Of a DNA stretch of 64,000 bases, positions 23,600 to 35,400 are shown in pieces; the first letter of the stretch is position 1, and each line of letters starts with the position of its first letter. The DNA lies in the NCBI RefSeq assembly GCF_037042905.1, contig NC_087257.1, positions 26,163,501 through 26,227,500 on the forward strand, given 5' to 3'. Source of the stretch: Lytechinus pictus. Lineage: Eukaryota; Echinodermata; Echinoidea; Temnopleuroida; Toxopneustidae. Below the pieces are notes generated by a model. It saw nothing but the letters and a program-made list of their open reading frames with translations. It had not been told where the DNA came from and searched no databases. A program made the position numbers and the translations under genes.

Positions 23600-25900
23600 A
23601 TTTTTCGGGAGAGAGTATAATGAGCGAGCGGCTTGGTAAAAAAAAATTTAAAGGTGAAGTTGTAAAACTCGTTTAGGGGTCAATTATTCTTAAAATGGCA
23701 TTATTGCGAGGTGTTGCGAGCGTAAATCACAAGCTAAAACTTAAGGGTATTTCAATAAAAAATGAAAATAAGTTTTTAAAAATCCGAGCAGATTGCTGCT
23801 GTCATTAAAAAGATCTAACTAAAGAATTAACACGAGCGCAAAACGCGAGCTTAAACATACTGACCAGAAAAGGAACCTGTTAAAGAAAGCATTTAGTGAC
23901 CTCTTTAGGATACATATTTCTCCAATCGAATAACTGAGAGTGCGAAGCGCAAGCTGAAAATTTGCAATATTCCAGCCTGAAAACTTAACTTGTATACTTT
24001 AAAAAGAGTATTTTATTTCGAAAAACATGAAAAACAGCATATTTATTTTTGAAAAAGGAACTTTCCCATTTTGGAAAAATGTGCATTTCCCTGTTTTTAA
24101 TTTCATTTTTGGGGTGCAAGTGCCCCCTGCCTCCTTCCCAGCGGATCCAACTTTTGTCAAATAGGGGGGGGGCAAATTTTTTTTTTTCAGCCATATTTTC
24201 CTCGATCGGCAGCTTAAAGTTGATTTTTGTTTGTTTCTTTGAAAGGGTGGTCCTAACAGTCAATAATTAGCTTTATACTTATAAAATAAAGTAAATATGT
24301 AATAACATGATAAACCCTTTTTAAATAATGCGAGCGCGAGCTATATTTTTTTTATAATATGATGGGCAATATGTTTGTGATCTTCAAAACGAGATGCCTA
24401 TGTAACTAGATAATAACTGCTAGCAAGAAGCGCGAACAGAAATTTTAAATATAAGCTTTGACCTGATCTAAAGGGGACATTTTAAGAACTTTTTGCAGTT
24501 AGCCATGAAGACGATGCGTGTTTTTAAACCAGTGGCGGCGGAACGTATTTTCCTTTTTTTTGGGGGGGGGCATAGCCAAAAAAGGGGCCAATAGGGGCAT
24601 TTTGGTGCAAACGCGAACCAAAAATGTGTGACATTCCAACCTTAAAAGTGGACATTCTATGCATGTTTTGTTACCAAGAACTGGACGAATACCTTATACC
24701 AAATAAAAAACTGATGAGGAGCGAGCTTCTTCTTTTTTTTTGAAATTTCATGATGGCCATTTTCTAGTCTATTTAAACAGATTATTGTGCTCACGATTCG
24801 ATTTTTGTAGCTTTCAGCGAGATACGCGATTACGCATTCTTTTCATGATTACAAAAGTACTGAATATGGAAAAAATGTTTAGCTTGCGCTACGAGCTCCC
24901 ATCATTTGATTAGAGAGATTTATATCCCATTCCTGAACTCCAAGTAATAATCTTTGAAATATCCACTTTTTTTGTCAATCGGCCACTCTGCATATCTGCC
25001 TATATATATATATATATATACATATTTAAAACGCTTTGCATTCGCATTAATTGTTTTGTTTAGATGCTCACCCTATTCATGATTACAAAAGGAGTTTAAG
25101 TTGCTAGAGCTAAATCGCCCATGCTCCAAAATCTTGCTCGCTTCACTCAGGGGTGGCGGAACCGGGGACAGGGGGGGGGGGGGGGGTGGATACTTGCCCT
25201 AAAAAAATCCCGTCGGAAAAAAGTGACCTTTTTCAAAATGGAATACCCTTTTGGGCTCGCGCTTATTAGCACTTGCATCAATTATTTTTTTTTACAAGAA
25301 TGCTTAGAATGTCCAGTTTTCAGGTTGGAAAATCGGAAAAATTTGGCTCACGTTTCTCGCTCGCATCAAGTATTGTTTATTGAGGAACTCATTCTATTCC
25401 TGGTTACAAAAAAATGTATAAAATGTCCAGTTTTCAGGTTGGAATATCACAAATTTTAAGCTTGCGGTTCGCGCTCTCATTTTAGTTCGTGAGATATACT
25501 ATTCATGAGTCACTAAATGCAGTCCTTAAAAGGTTACTTTCTAAAGCCTGTTGCATAAAACTTTTTACCTGAGAAAACTCTGGTAAAAACTGAAAACTAA
25601 GGTTAGTCTGATTTCCGCCATTGACTTTAGCACAGGGCAAAAACTCCGGTAAAAACAATTTGAGTTTTCTCAGGTAAAAAGTTTTATGCAACGGGCCCCA
25701 GGTCAGTATATAAACAAATTACAGCTCGCGCTTCGCGCTCGCGTTAATTCTTTAGTAAGATACACATCTTTCTCACGATTACAAAAAATGCTCAGAATGT
25801 TTAAGTTCAAGTTTTGTTACATGAAATGTCTACTAGTTTGAGCTTGCGATTCGCGCTTCCAAATCTCTCAAGGATCATTATTAGTATTATTTTTATTTTT
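23600..25900. repeat. Degenerate roughly 110-bp monomers with GCGAAGCGCGAGC cores
   Basis: Cores occur at about 23621, 23713, 23832, 23938, 24326, 24425, 24718, 25350, 25470, 25725 and 25845, followed by the recurring phrases 'aaaatttttgatattc', 'cctgaaaa', 'ggacattctaag' and 'attcatgagt'. Two decayed starts of CAGTGGCGGCGGAAC / CAGGGGTGGCGGAAC elements with G-runs lie at about 24532 and 25148. No coding sequence. Confidence 0.7.
25546..25696. mobile_element. 151-bp MITE with 35-bp TIRs
   Basis: GCCTGTTGCATAAAACTTTT and the following ACCTGAGAAAACTC at the left match the reverse complement of the right end with one difference. The interior is short and noncoding. GCCYGTTGCATAAAAC elements are common in marine invertebrate genomes, from memory. 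Confidence 0.85.
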
Positions 25901-26202
25901 ATTACCAGCAGAAGCTGTTATTAAAAATGACATCCCCTCCAATTCAAATCCTATTATCTGGAGGTTACTCTCACGCGACCAACAAACTTAATTAATCCCC
26001 TGCATCCTTAAACCATCTGCTAAAGGCAGCAATTGCTCAGATAAAATCGAAATTAGCCTATGTTGATCCGGGCGCCTATTCTTAATGAAATACATGCTTT
26101 TGGCCACAACACACGCATGTATCATCGATCGTTATTACTATCATTGCATAATATCGTGTTATCTTGTAATGACAACACCGTGTTTGTTACCAAAATGAAT
26201 AA

Positions 26203-26466
26203 TTTTCATTTTCGGAAATACGAACCTTATTTCGTTTTCGGATTAACGAACCTTCGGAATTACGAATCTTATTTTGTTTTCGGATTAACGAACCTTCGGA
26301 ATTACGAACCTTATTTCGTTTTCGGATTGACGAACCTTCGGAATTACGAACCTTATTTCGTTTTCGGATTGACGAACCTTCGGAATTACGATCCTTATTT
26401 CGTTTCGGATTAACGAACCTTCGGAATAACCGAACCTTCGGAATTACGAAGCTTCGGAATTACGAA
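26203..26466 (-). repeat. Right terminal array, inverted relative to the left array
   Basis: About six units of the same 42-bp repeat in opposite orientation, ending in two TTCGGAATTACGAA words that mirror the left border. Confidence 0.9.
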
Positions 26467-26519
26467 TATATGCGTAAAAAACAACCGCATAACTTTACAA
26501 AAAAAAACTTACATTGATA

Positions 26520-26785
26520 CCGGTGGAGGATCGGGGGGGGGGGGGCACAGCTGGCCCTTGCCCCCCCCCCTTTAAGAGCCATAATAAAGTTTTCACATTT
26601 TAAAATGTAAATATACCATTTTTATTGAAGTGTACACCCCCCCTTTGAAAATGAGGACCTTTTTTTTTGCTTGTCAATTTTTTCGCGGACGAAATGACAT
26701 TCAATTGTAGGTAGAAACCTTTTTTTGGTCAAATTTTCATTGGGAAATGCCCCTCCCCCTTTGGAAAATCCTGGATCAGCTTTTG
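26520..26785. repeat. G-run/C-run bordered remnant
   Basis: GGTGGAGGATCGGGGG... with a G-run, then a C-run (about 26560-26572); at the other side CCCCTCCCCCTTTGGAAAATCCTGGATC. Two inner segments repeat the pattern 'cccctttgaaaatgagg' / 'ccctttggaaaatcctgg'. It looks like a short DNA element, but the borders are not proven. Confidence 0.4.
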
Positions 26786-26789
26786 ATTG

Positions 26790-27761
26790 ATAGATTATAA
26801 TTTTGCCTGTGAAATACGTTTTAATGTTTCTAATCAATGTCCCTTCGATAAAATAAAAAGTCCTTCAATCAAAGTTGATAATTTTAAATCATTTGGAGAG
26901 GTACTTTTGAATATGTTTAGATGTTAATAACCATCTTGGAAAAAGCTGTGAATGACCTACACCAACGAACTGGTTAAAGGAATCGTTTAACTTTGTGAGA
27001 AGCTGATTAAAAAAATTATCAAATTAAGATGAAATATGTTTAGGAGTTTATGTATGTGTTCTAAGAAACCCTGGAAATGATCTCTATTTTGGGTGAAAAA
27101 TTGTTGGTAGGTTCGCAAATTACCGTTACATCCCGATTCGAAAATGAAATTGTCTGCCTCCCTCTGCGTTGAGATCGTACTTATTTTTACGCAAGCGAGA
27201 ACTGTCAATCAACCAACAAGGTGACATGGGGGCAGGGCCGCTCGGCCGATGTAGCAGGTCTTTATGCCCGGCCGGAAATGTTAAGACGGACAAAAAACCT
27301 AATGTCGTTTAGGCATTTCCGTCCGCCCGGACGTAAAAAAATGTCTGTGTTTTCCGGAGATTACGCCCGCATATTTTTTTTCAGCGACTGGAGTAAAGGC
27401 TACGATTTTTTTTTCGGCGACTGGATCGCAAGCTACGATATTTTAGGGATCACAGGCTATCTGATATTGGTGTCCGTGTAGTGCTTGCGAAAAAGAAAAT
27501 CAATCATTTTTTTTCTCTTTCACCCATAAAAGAAAGTCAATCATAATTCCCCCCCCCCCCCCCCCAGATATTCGCTACTATATTTGTGAATTACAATCCA
27601 CTGTTTCTCATAGGTGTTCTCTTTATCATGAAATTTTAGATCTATGTCATCACTCGTGCCAAACATGATCAGAATAATGAATAAAAGCAACCCTGGGCAT
27701 GTGAACGATCAAAATACCTTGGTGTTGATAGTGTTACGAATTAGCATGTGCGGGTTAGATT
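26790..27761. other. Intergenic, no gene seen
   Basis: No conserved frame. A long C-run lies at 27550-27566. Confidence 0.4.
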
Positions 27762-27870
27762 TTTTTATTTTGATTTGATTTTGATTTATTTATTTACCAA
27801 CAATATTCACATGTTTACAGGTCATGAGCTGGTTTGCCGAGCAAACCTTTTTCTTTAGATTTTTCCTTTT
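27762..27870 (-). mobile_element. LINE 3' tail, minus strand
   Basis: On the minus strand, GGTTTGCTCGGCAAACCAGC (a small hairpin) is followed by ...GTAAATAAATAAATC and an AAATC-type repeat. This resembles the microsatellite-ended 3' tails of CR1-like LINEs. Confidence 0.5.
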
Positions 27871-29165
27871 AGATTTGACTAAATCGACCGCAGGAGGTCA
27901 GCGCACTTGCCGAAAGCTAGAAAACGTGAATGTTTTTCTTTGACGATATGTCAGGATAACCAATAAATTACCCCAAACTGAAGCAGTTAGAATGCCGAAC
28001 AAGAAGTAAGTTTGCATAATTAATAATCATTGTATCTGTATATGTCTTAGAAAGAATTATATTTTGTTCAGTTAATATAAAAAAGGGAAATTATTTTTGC
28101 TTCATTTCATAGAAAGTCAAGGTCAATTTAGCGTAAGAGTGCTTACGTGTCAATGAAAGTAAATCGGGCAAATTATGCTAATGAGTATAGTAGCGTAAAG
28201 ACGTAGAGGGCGTAAGAGATGTAAACAAACCGTATTTGGTGAATGGATATTAGTTTTTTACAGATTCTGAGAATGAAGGTTTAGATAAAGAAGTCTTATG
28301 ACCTATCAGAAAAAAATTTAGCTTAAACATTTTGCATTAATTCATAAACCATGATGGTGGTGATGTAGCTGGCAGTTTATTTAATATGTGCAAAGCATGA
28401 GGGTGATTTTAGATGTAGCTTATCAGCTCTCATAGGATTTGATAAAGACAAAACCATTTAGGACTATTGAGAATGGATTAGATAAGACTTTGAGAGCAAA
28501 ATATATAAGGCGATACTTTACATAAAATAAGCCCTATTTTACTGCTTATCAGACTCATGAATAATTATACGAATCATCAGAAGAGGTACTGAATTCTTTG
28601 GAAGAATGTTTAAATTCAATATTTAGACGAACGGAACTATTTCTTTTAAGAGAGTTTCGGTACACAAATAATTAGTCAATGAAGACTTGATTTTAGTTTG
28701 AACAAATTTATTTCTAAATGACAACATAACAAGGAGTTATGATAAGGTGTTACATATAAACATAATTCAGTTTAAATACATAAAATAGCTGTCATAAAGA
28801 TCAAGGCATGAATGTTGAACGAGAATTAGATTTAGTTAATCGAATCGTAAAGAATTGAGTCAAATAATGTTTTTGACTAAATAAGTGTATTTTGCAGCAT
28901 ACTTATGATGCGTTTTCATTTCTTTTCTGATTATGCAGATTGAATAAAATCTACCTATACAATTATCGGTACTTCTAACTTCCGAGCTTGAAAGTTTCCT
29001 TTCTCCGGTGATCCAGAAACAAATTGCATAACAGTTACACATACATGTATAAAAATACCTTGGTAAATAGGACCAGAAAATATGACAAATGATAATCGAG
29101 CCTGGCCCCACAAATACTACAAAATGCACATTTAAGAAGGAAAAACAAAACAAAACAAAAATTTA
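27871..29165. other. Intergenic; possible start exon near 27990
   Basis: ATGCCGAACAAGAA|GTAAGT at 27992-28011 could be a short first coding exon with a good donor, but no following exon was found. The rest is AT-rich and shows nothing. Confidence 0.2.
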
Positions 29166-29189
29166 AATTGCAATATATTCCTTGTAAAG

Positions 29190-29985
29190 GGTTATTATAA
29201 ACATTTTTCTTTAAAAGTATCTTAATTGTATCAATTATCTACTGTAGACTTACATGTTGGTGGTGTGAATTTATGAAAACAAATAACTTTTTAGATAAAT
29301 CCTAAAACTTTTTCTTGATTTCTTCAATTTTATTTCAACTGGTACTTTATTCCAGAAATTGCTACCTAGAAAAGAAAGTGAAAATTGGCCTTGAGTTGTT
29401 TTTAGTCTCAAGTTGGTAGATTTACTTGTTTATTCTGTCTAGTCGGATAATTGTGCTCAATTAGGTTAAAATAATCTGCTAAGGAGTGAGGTAGGTTATT
29501 ATTACGCAGATCATACATGAAGGTACATACTGATAGATTATGCAAATCATAAACATTAAGAATCTTTAAATCAATATAAGAGACGAGAATGAGCGTGCCA
29601 GTGACTAAAGGTAATTGCACGCACTGCCATTCTTGGGGAAAGATATTCAGGCTGCTCTTGTGTGTACTTAGGATTTCAGAATAGTATTCGACAAAATGAT
29701 AAGCGACAATTTTGTACTGTATCTTTTACGAAAACCATACTGATGATTGAATAATGCATCATTGGATTCTGAAAATTCTATTAATCTTTTATTGGTTACT
29801 TTCTCTAGAACCTTACCCAGAACTGGCAAAACAGAGATTGGTCGGTAGTTTCCTGGATAATCCTTTTGTCCCGTTTTATAGATAGATGTAATCTTAGCTA
29901 TTTTCATGTCATCAGTTACCTCACCCCCACTTATTATTTGAATTGTCAGTATGCTAATAATGTCCCACTTGTCCTGCATTCGCAA
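29190..29985 (-). pseudogene. LINE ORF2 fragments (reverse transcriptase middle and C-terminus)
   Basis: On the minus strand, 29985-29668 encodes a typical non-LTR reverse-transcriptase block: a segment ending IYKTGQKDYPGNYRPISVLP, then KVLEKV and HQYGFRKRYST. 29620-29408 encodes a C-terminal block of the kind found after the polymerase (FMYDLRNNNLPHSLADYF, then NYPTRQNK). The YxDD catalytic region between them is missing, so this is an internally deleted jockey/CR1-clade copy. It stops about 120 bp from the gypsy-type element's left LTR. No function is expected. Confidence 0.8.
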
Positions 29986-30109
29986 CTATACGTCCAAAGG
30001 GACGAATTCAAAATCTTGCTTGATGAATAGCCTTTATGAAAATGGGTCTACTACTATACTCCTCTACTACTAATAATAAACACGATATAATATGGAGATA
30101 TAATACAAC

Positions 30110-31885
30110 TGTCGCAGTACAGGGCCAGAGTACAACAATGAAGACCAGAAATACGTGATGAGTGAAGTTCTGTTATTTATTTCATTGCCGTTAGTCTCGG
30201 CTGTAGTTGTACGTAGCTCGTAGTATATACAAAGTGACAATACAAAAAAAAACCTGAAAAATACAATCAAGAAAAAAAGGTGTCATAAGATTTGGGCTCA
30301 TAAAAATATGACAGAATTTACTTTCATAGGTCACTTGAAGGCAAATAATAACATGTAGTTACACGTTTTATAAACTCGGTAACGATGATTACAACATGTT
30401 ATATAAGTTGCATATCAAATGAAATTATCATTTCAACTGTATATCAATTTATGCTGTTCTATTGATTACTTAATAAATCTTGAGTTACATCTCGACTTCA
30501 TTTGTGTTTACACGAGAGTTTGTTTACATTTTGTCTTATTATCAAATTTATGAACATCATCTGAACTACCAAATCCATGCATGTCTAACATCAAGATTTC
30601 AAGATCCATTTATAATTCAATAAGAGGAAATAAATCATTGTGCTTCAAATAAAGTCAAATCACTCAAATACTCAACTGTATAGCATAACCTAAATTAGAG
30701 CATATAACATTTCTTGTATTCCAAATGTGACAAACAGAAATAAATTCATAGATCCATTCTACTGAAACGTACCCAAGGGCTCGAAGACAACACACCCACT
30801 GAGCAACCGTCTAAGAGGTACCAATCTCACTGCAGAGCAGAGTCACTGTCCTTCAATAAAACATGTCAAAATATGCAAATGACTACATAGGAATATGAAC
30901 TCTTTCTTTCACTTAATTGACATTACATACCTACTCAAGCTTATGAACCCGAAGTATATAGTCTCCAAAAACCTTGTAACAACTTTGCCTAAACAAGATG
31001 TATTTCTCAATAAACGTTTCCCTTCTCACCACAGCAATATCTAACTCATGGGCGCCGCCATCTTTATTCTATCGTTTACATCTGTAGCGCCATCAACGAT
31101 CATGTGCCTACGGCAAATCTCGTCGTCTGAGATTAAACCCATACCTATATTGTACTGATAAATCTCTACATTTATTCATCTTCTGTAACACAAATAAATA
31201 CAACTATTTCTGTGATTCTTTCTATCATCGGTTACTCACTAAAATCTACTTAAAATCTCAAATCTCTCTTTACAAAGTACCAAGAATATTTTCCAATAAA
31301 TTGTAATAAAACCTCGTGATATCAATGGAATTTCTAACACTCAAAAGCATTTCCCAATTATTCAATGCGATACGAAGAAATTGTATCTACTCTATAAACA
31401 GTAAGGCATGTTATGCAACTAATCTTCCATAATTCTTTTGGATCCTTCACATTTCCAGATATTAACACCAAAATGTTTGCATAATTTGTAGAGTAACACT
31501 ATAAAATAATTTAGTTCACTTACTCACTAATACTGCTTTGAATTAAGACACTCAAACTTCGCAAGCGAGTCGCAATCTTGGACATTGCACCGTGCTACGT
31601 CTGTTAACGACCTTGGCTCGAACTCGTGTGTCTGTGTCTACGCCCAATGCCACAGGCCACAGCACACCACACGCATTCCACAAGGGCAGTATCTTAATTT
31701 ACATACACAACTTAATTTGCATGCGTACAAACCAAAATCTCTTTCAGACTAACTAATTTGCATGTGCGGTAACCCAAAATGTCAAAGGCGATAATTAGCA
31801 TGCTCATTTAGTCAAAAAAATGCGCACTTAGCAAATACAGGTACGAACAAATTCAAAGAGCAACAAAATAGTCCATTTTCCTACA
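30110..31885 (-). repeat. 3' LTR (1776 bp)
   Basis: Plus-strand ends are TGTCGCAGTACAGGG...TTTTCCTACA. It lacks three short insertions present in the other LTR (near 38301, 39104 and 39369). An ATG-initiated frame of about 55 residues with a hydrophobic start lies at the 3' edge (minus strand); its meaning is unknown. Confidence 0.97.
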
Positions 31886-31897
31886 ATTTCCCCGCTT
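31886..31897 (-). other. Polypurine tract
   Basis: On the minus strand AAGCGGGGAAAT directly precedes the TG of the 3' LTR, the expected place for the plus-strand primer in LTR elements. Confidence 0.85.
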
Positions 31898-32404
31898 GGA
31901 AACTTTCGTCTCGAAAGTACATAATTCACTTCATCTACCTACAATTATTTTATATATAAAATGTGGAAAAAAGTACATCTGTGCAGTAAACTGTACTCAA
32001 TTACTTTTCTATAATCCAAAACATAAAACATCCAAATAAACATTCATGGAAATGTATGTTTCTCAATTAATGGATAAATTGTTTTGATCCAACTCTTTAA
32101 AAGCACTTCCAATGACCAAACTTGTCATTTTTTTTTCAAAGAAAAATCTTTTTTTTTTTTTTTTTTAAAACGTTTTGTGGGATACCTTCCCCGCTTGTTT
32201 CAAAGTTATACAATCAAGATTGAAATGTGATATTCTTTACTAGTTTATGATCACACCAAGATAAAAATGTACAGTGCACTCAGAATTGTATAATGCTATT
32301 AAATTCAATGTCTATAGTTAGAAAAGAGATAAAGGAAAAAGGGAAAAGAATAGTAAAACTATGAATTCAAGCTCTGAGTTCAAGTAAAATTAAACAATCA
32401 CAAT
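31898..32404 (-). other. Retrotransposon 3' untranslated region
   Basis: 507 bp between the pol stop and the polypurine tract; AT-rich with a T-run at about 32149-32166. No further ORF, so no env. Confidence 0.7.
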
Positions 32405-35400
32405 TCAGATAGGTAGTCCTGTGACCGCAGAAGCCGGTCGACGACCTGGATTTCGATTAATCCCTTTGGTTGTTCTAGCTGATCGTCTAGGCAGAGGTCT
32501 TACTTGCTCTACATCATCTGACCGTTCTTTTTGTTGCCTATTCAAGTCTTTCCATGACAATAGATAACCGACCTCTTCCCCATCGTCATCATCATCATCG
32601 CTATCGACATCATCGTCGTCATCATAGGGATTCCCGACGGCATCCATGTCATTGTCCCTACATCCTTCTTCGTCTATACAAGGCAGGACATCTCCTAAAC
32701 CATCGTCCTGTGAGCGGGGGTCAGCTATCAAGCGGCGTCGATTTACCCACTGAGTACGACCACCAAATGCTGGCCGAATCTGGAACAAGTCTCCTTCCTT
32801 ATTCTTGGCAATTATAACATAGGGTAAATCATCAAATTTGTCTTTAAGTTTGTGTCTTCCTGTGAATGCTTCTCTTTTCAACAGGACTCTCTCTCCGACA
32901 TCCAAGGTAGGTATCTCGCCTCTTACTCTATTTTGCTGTCTTTCTTCTTCTTTTCTTGCTATATCTCTCTGTCGATCACATACTATCTTGTACGCCTTCT
33001 CCACTAGCTTCTGTTGTGTTTGCGTGTAGTCTTCATTCCAGTCTGAATGTAGATTATTCAATAAATGATCTATTGGCAATGTGGGTCGACGACCAAACAT
33101 CAAGAAATGAGGTGTCACTCTCGTAATTCGATGAGGGGTGGTATTGTATACATACACCATATGTTGAATCAACTCTGGCCATCTCTTCCTGTCTTTAAGG
33201 TCTAATGATCTCAATAGGCTACATAGGGTCTTATTAAACCTTTCGCATTGACCATTTCCTGAGGGATGATAAGCCGTCGTCCTTGATTTCTGTATCTTGT
33301 ATAGCTTGCACATTTCTGTCACGATAGCATTCTCAAACGACCGTCCCTGGTCGGAATGAATTCTTGAAGGTACTCCATATCGGGTAAACCAGGCATCTCG
33401 AAGTACTTTCGCTACTGTTAAAGCACTTTGATCCTTGCATGGTACAGCTTGACAGTACTTGCTAAAGACATCTGTTATGACTAAAACATCCTCGAATCCT
33501 CCCCGACCTCTATCAAGCTTCAAGAAATCTACTGCAATTATTTCTTGAGGTCTAAAAGCAAGCAAATGTCGTTGTGGGGGATAGATCGTAGGCATAGGCA
33601 CCTTCGAAGTGATGCATCTAAAACACTTCTTGATATAACTTCGTGCCTCACGTGTCATTCCGGGCCAGAAACATCTTTCTCTCAAAAGCTTTAGAGTCCT
33701 ATCAATTCCTTGATGTCCCCATCTATCATGTGTCAGTTCAAGCATGGTCTCTCTTAATACTTGAGGGACGAGTACTTGTTGAATTTTGCCTAGGGCTGGA
33801 TCATCGATCTCTCGGTAAAGTACACCGTGATACTCTCGAAATTTATTGTACTCTCGTAACCATCCCTGTAGACTTGTTGATTGAGTGTTATTCTCTCTTC
33901 CAGACTGACATTCATTTTCCCAACAGTGCCAGACTTCTTTCAAATCTTCGTCTTCCTTCTGTAGTTTAGCCAATTCCTCATAACTATAGGAAGGCATGGT
34001 ACATGATGCAGTTGCATCAGAAAGTACTCTAACTGCTATCTTCTGATCATCAGGTAACGTCCTATTACTTGATTCCGGTATCTCTACAGAGTCCAATACA
34101 TTGTTGATAGTTGCAGTAACTTCTTCCTGTGGCATGTCATTGGGTCTCCTACTTAGTGCATCCGCACATTTATTACTCCTTCCAGTCCTGTATCTCACTT
34201 CAAAGCTAAAAGGGGCCAACTGTGCAACCCATCTCGACTCTGTAGCACCAAGTTTAGCAGTAGACAAATGGGCTAATGGGTTATGATCAGTCAAAATGAT
34301 ACAGTGTGAACTCATGAGGTAAGGAGCAAACTTTTCTGCAACTGCCCACTTCAGTGCCAATAGCTCTATCTTGAAACTGCTGAAGTCTGGGTAATTTCTC
34401 TCTGATCCTCGTAAACTTCTGCTGGCAAAAGCTATAGGATGTACTTTGCCATCTTCTCCCTTCTGTGATAAACAGGCACCTAAACCTCTCTTGGATGCAT
34501 CTATCTCAACGATGAATTCTTCATCGAATTTGGGGTATGCTAAGACTGGAGTACAAGTTAGTTGTGACTTCAATATCTCAAAGGCCTCTTCTTGTGCTTG
34601 ATTCCAAACAAACTTAGTCTTGCTTCCTTTTCCTTTCTCAGCAACTTGATGTAAGGGAGCAGCTATCTTGGAAAACCCATCAATGAAGCGTCTATAATAC
34701 GATGCTAGACCCAAAAACGAACTCACTTCTTTCCCATTCTGGGGTCGTGGCCATGTTCGAATCTTCTCTACCTTTCCAGGGTCCACTCTTACTCCTTCAC
34801 TGGTCACGACATGTCCGAGATATTCTACTTCCTGTTGGACAAAGTGACATTTCTTGCCTTTCACTTTTAGTCCATTCTCTGCCAATCTGGTTAGTACTAG
34901 ATCCAATCTCTCTAAGTGTTGTTCAAAGGTTGAAGAAAACACCAGTATGTCGTCTAAGTACAATATGATCTGATTCAAGTTCAGGTCTCCCAAAATATAT
35001 TCCATTGTTCGTTGGAAAGTACTCGGACTGTTCACCAATCCTTGAGGCATTCTTGTGAATTCGTATAATCCCCAAGGAACTCTGAAAGCAGTCACATCTA
35101 TGGAAGTTGGATCCATGACGACCTGGAAATAGCCATGTGCTAGATCCATCGAAGTAAAGTACTTCGCGCCTCTTAATGCATCAAGTGCTTCTTCGATTCT
35201 TGGGAGTGGGAAGGAGTCCTTGATCGTCTGAGCATTGACCTTCCTATAATCGATGCATAGTCTTAGTGATCCGTCCTTCTTGCGAACTAACACTACTGGA
35301 CTTGCATAAGGACTTTTGGATGGCCTTATGATACCTCTCTCTAACATCTCTTGCAAGGCATTCCTCACTTCCGATATCAAGGCTGGTGGTATCCTCCTGT

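Larger units (their letters stand above)
22806..26466. mobile_element. Foldback element with tandem-repeat ends (TU-like), long copy
   Basis: Both ends are arrays of the quasi-palindromic 16-bp word GGTTCGTTAATCCGAA, with AACGAAATAA spacers that make a 42-bp higher unit. The left array covers 22806-23318 and the right array, in reverse orientation, 26203-26466. The outermost words are the same on both sides (TTCGTAATTCCGAAGC twice). The enclosed 2.9 kb consists mostly of degenerate GCGAGCGCGAAGCGCGAGC-type monomers plus a small MITE. No ORF. Foldback transposons with short tandem repeats in their inverted ends are known from Drosophila (FB) and sea urchin (TU elements). Assignment to TU is inference. 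I could not define a TSD. Confidence 0.75.

Noticed and set aside
26060..26413. Frame with repeated EPYFVFGLTNLRNY
   Set aside because: Translation of the 42-bp array of the foldback element; the repeats are explained by DNA structure.
32554..32817. His-rich plus-strand frame inside pol
   Set aside because: Antisense of the Asp-rich tail of Pol.
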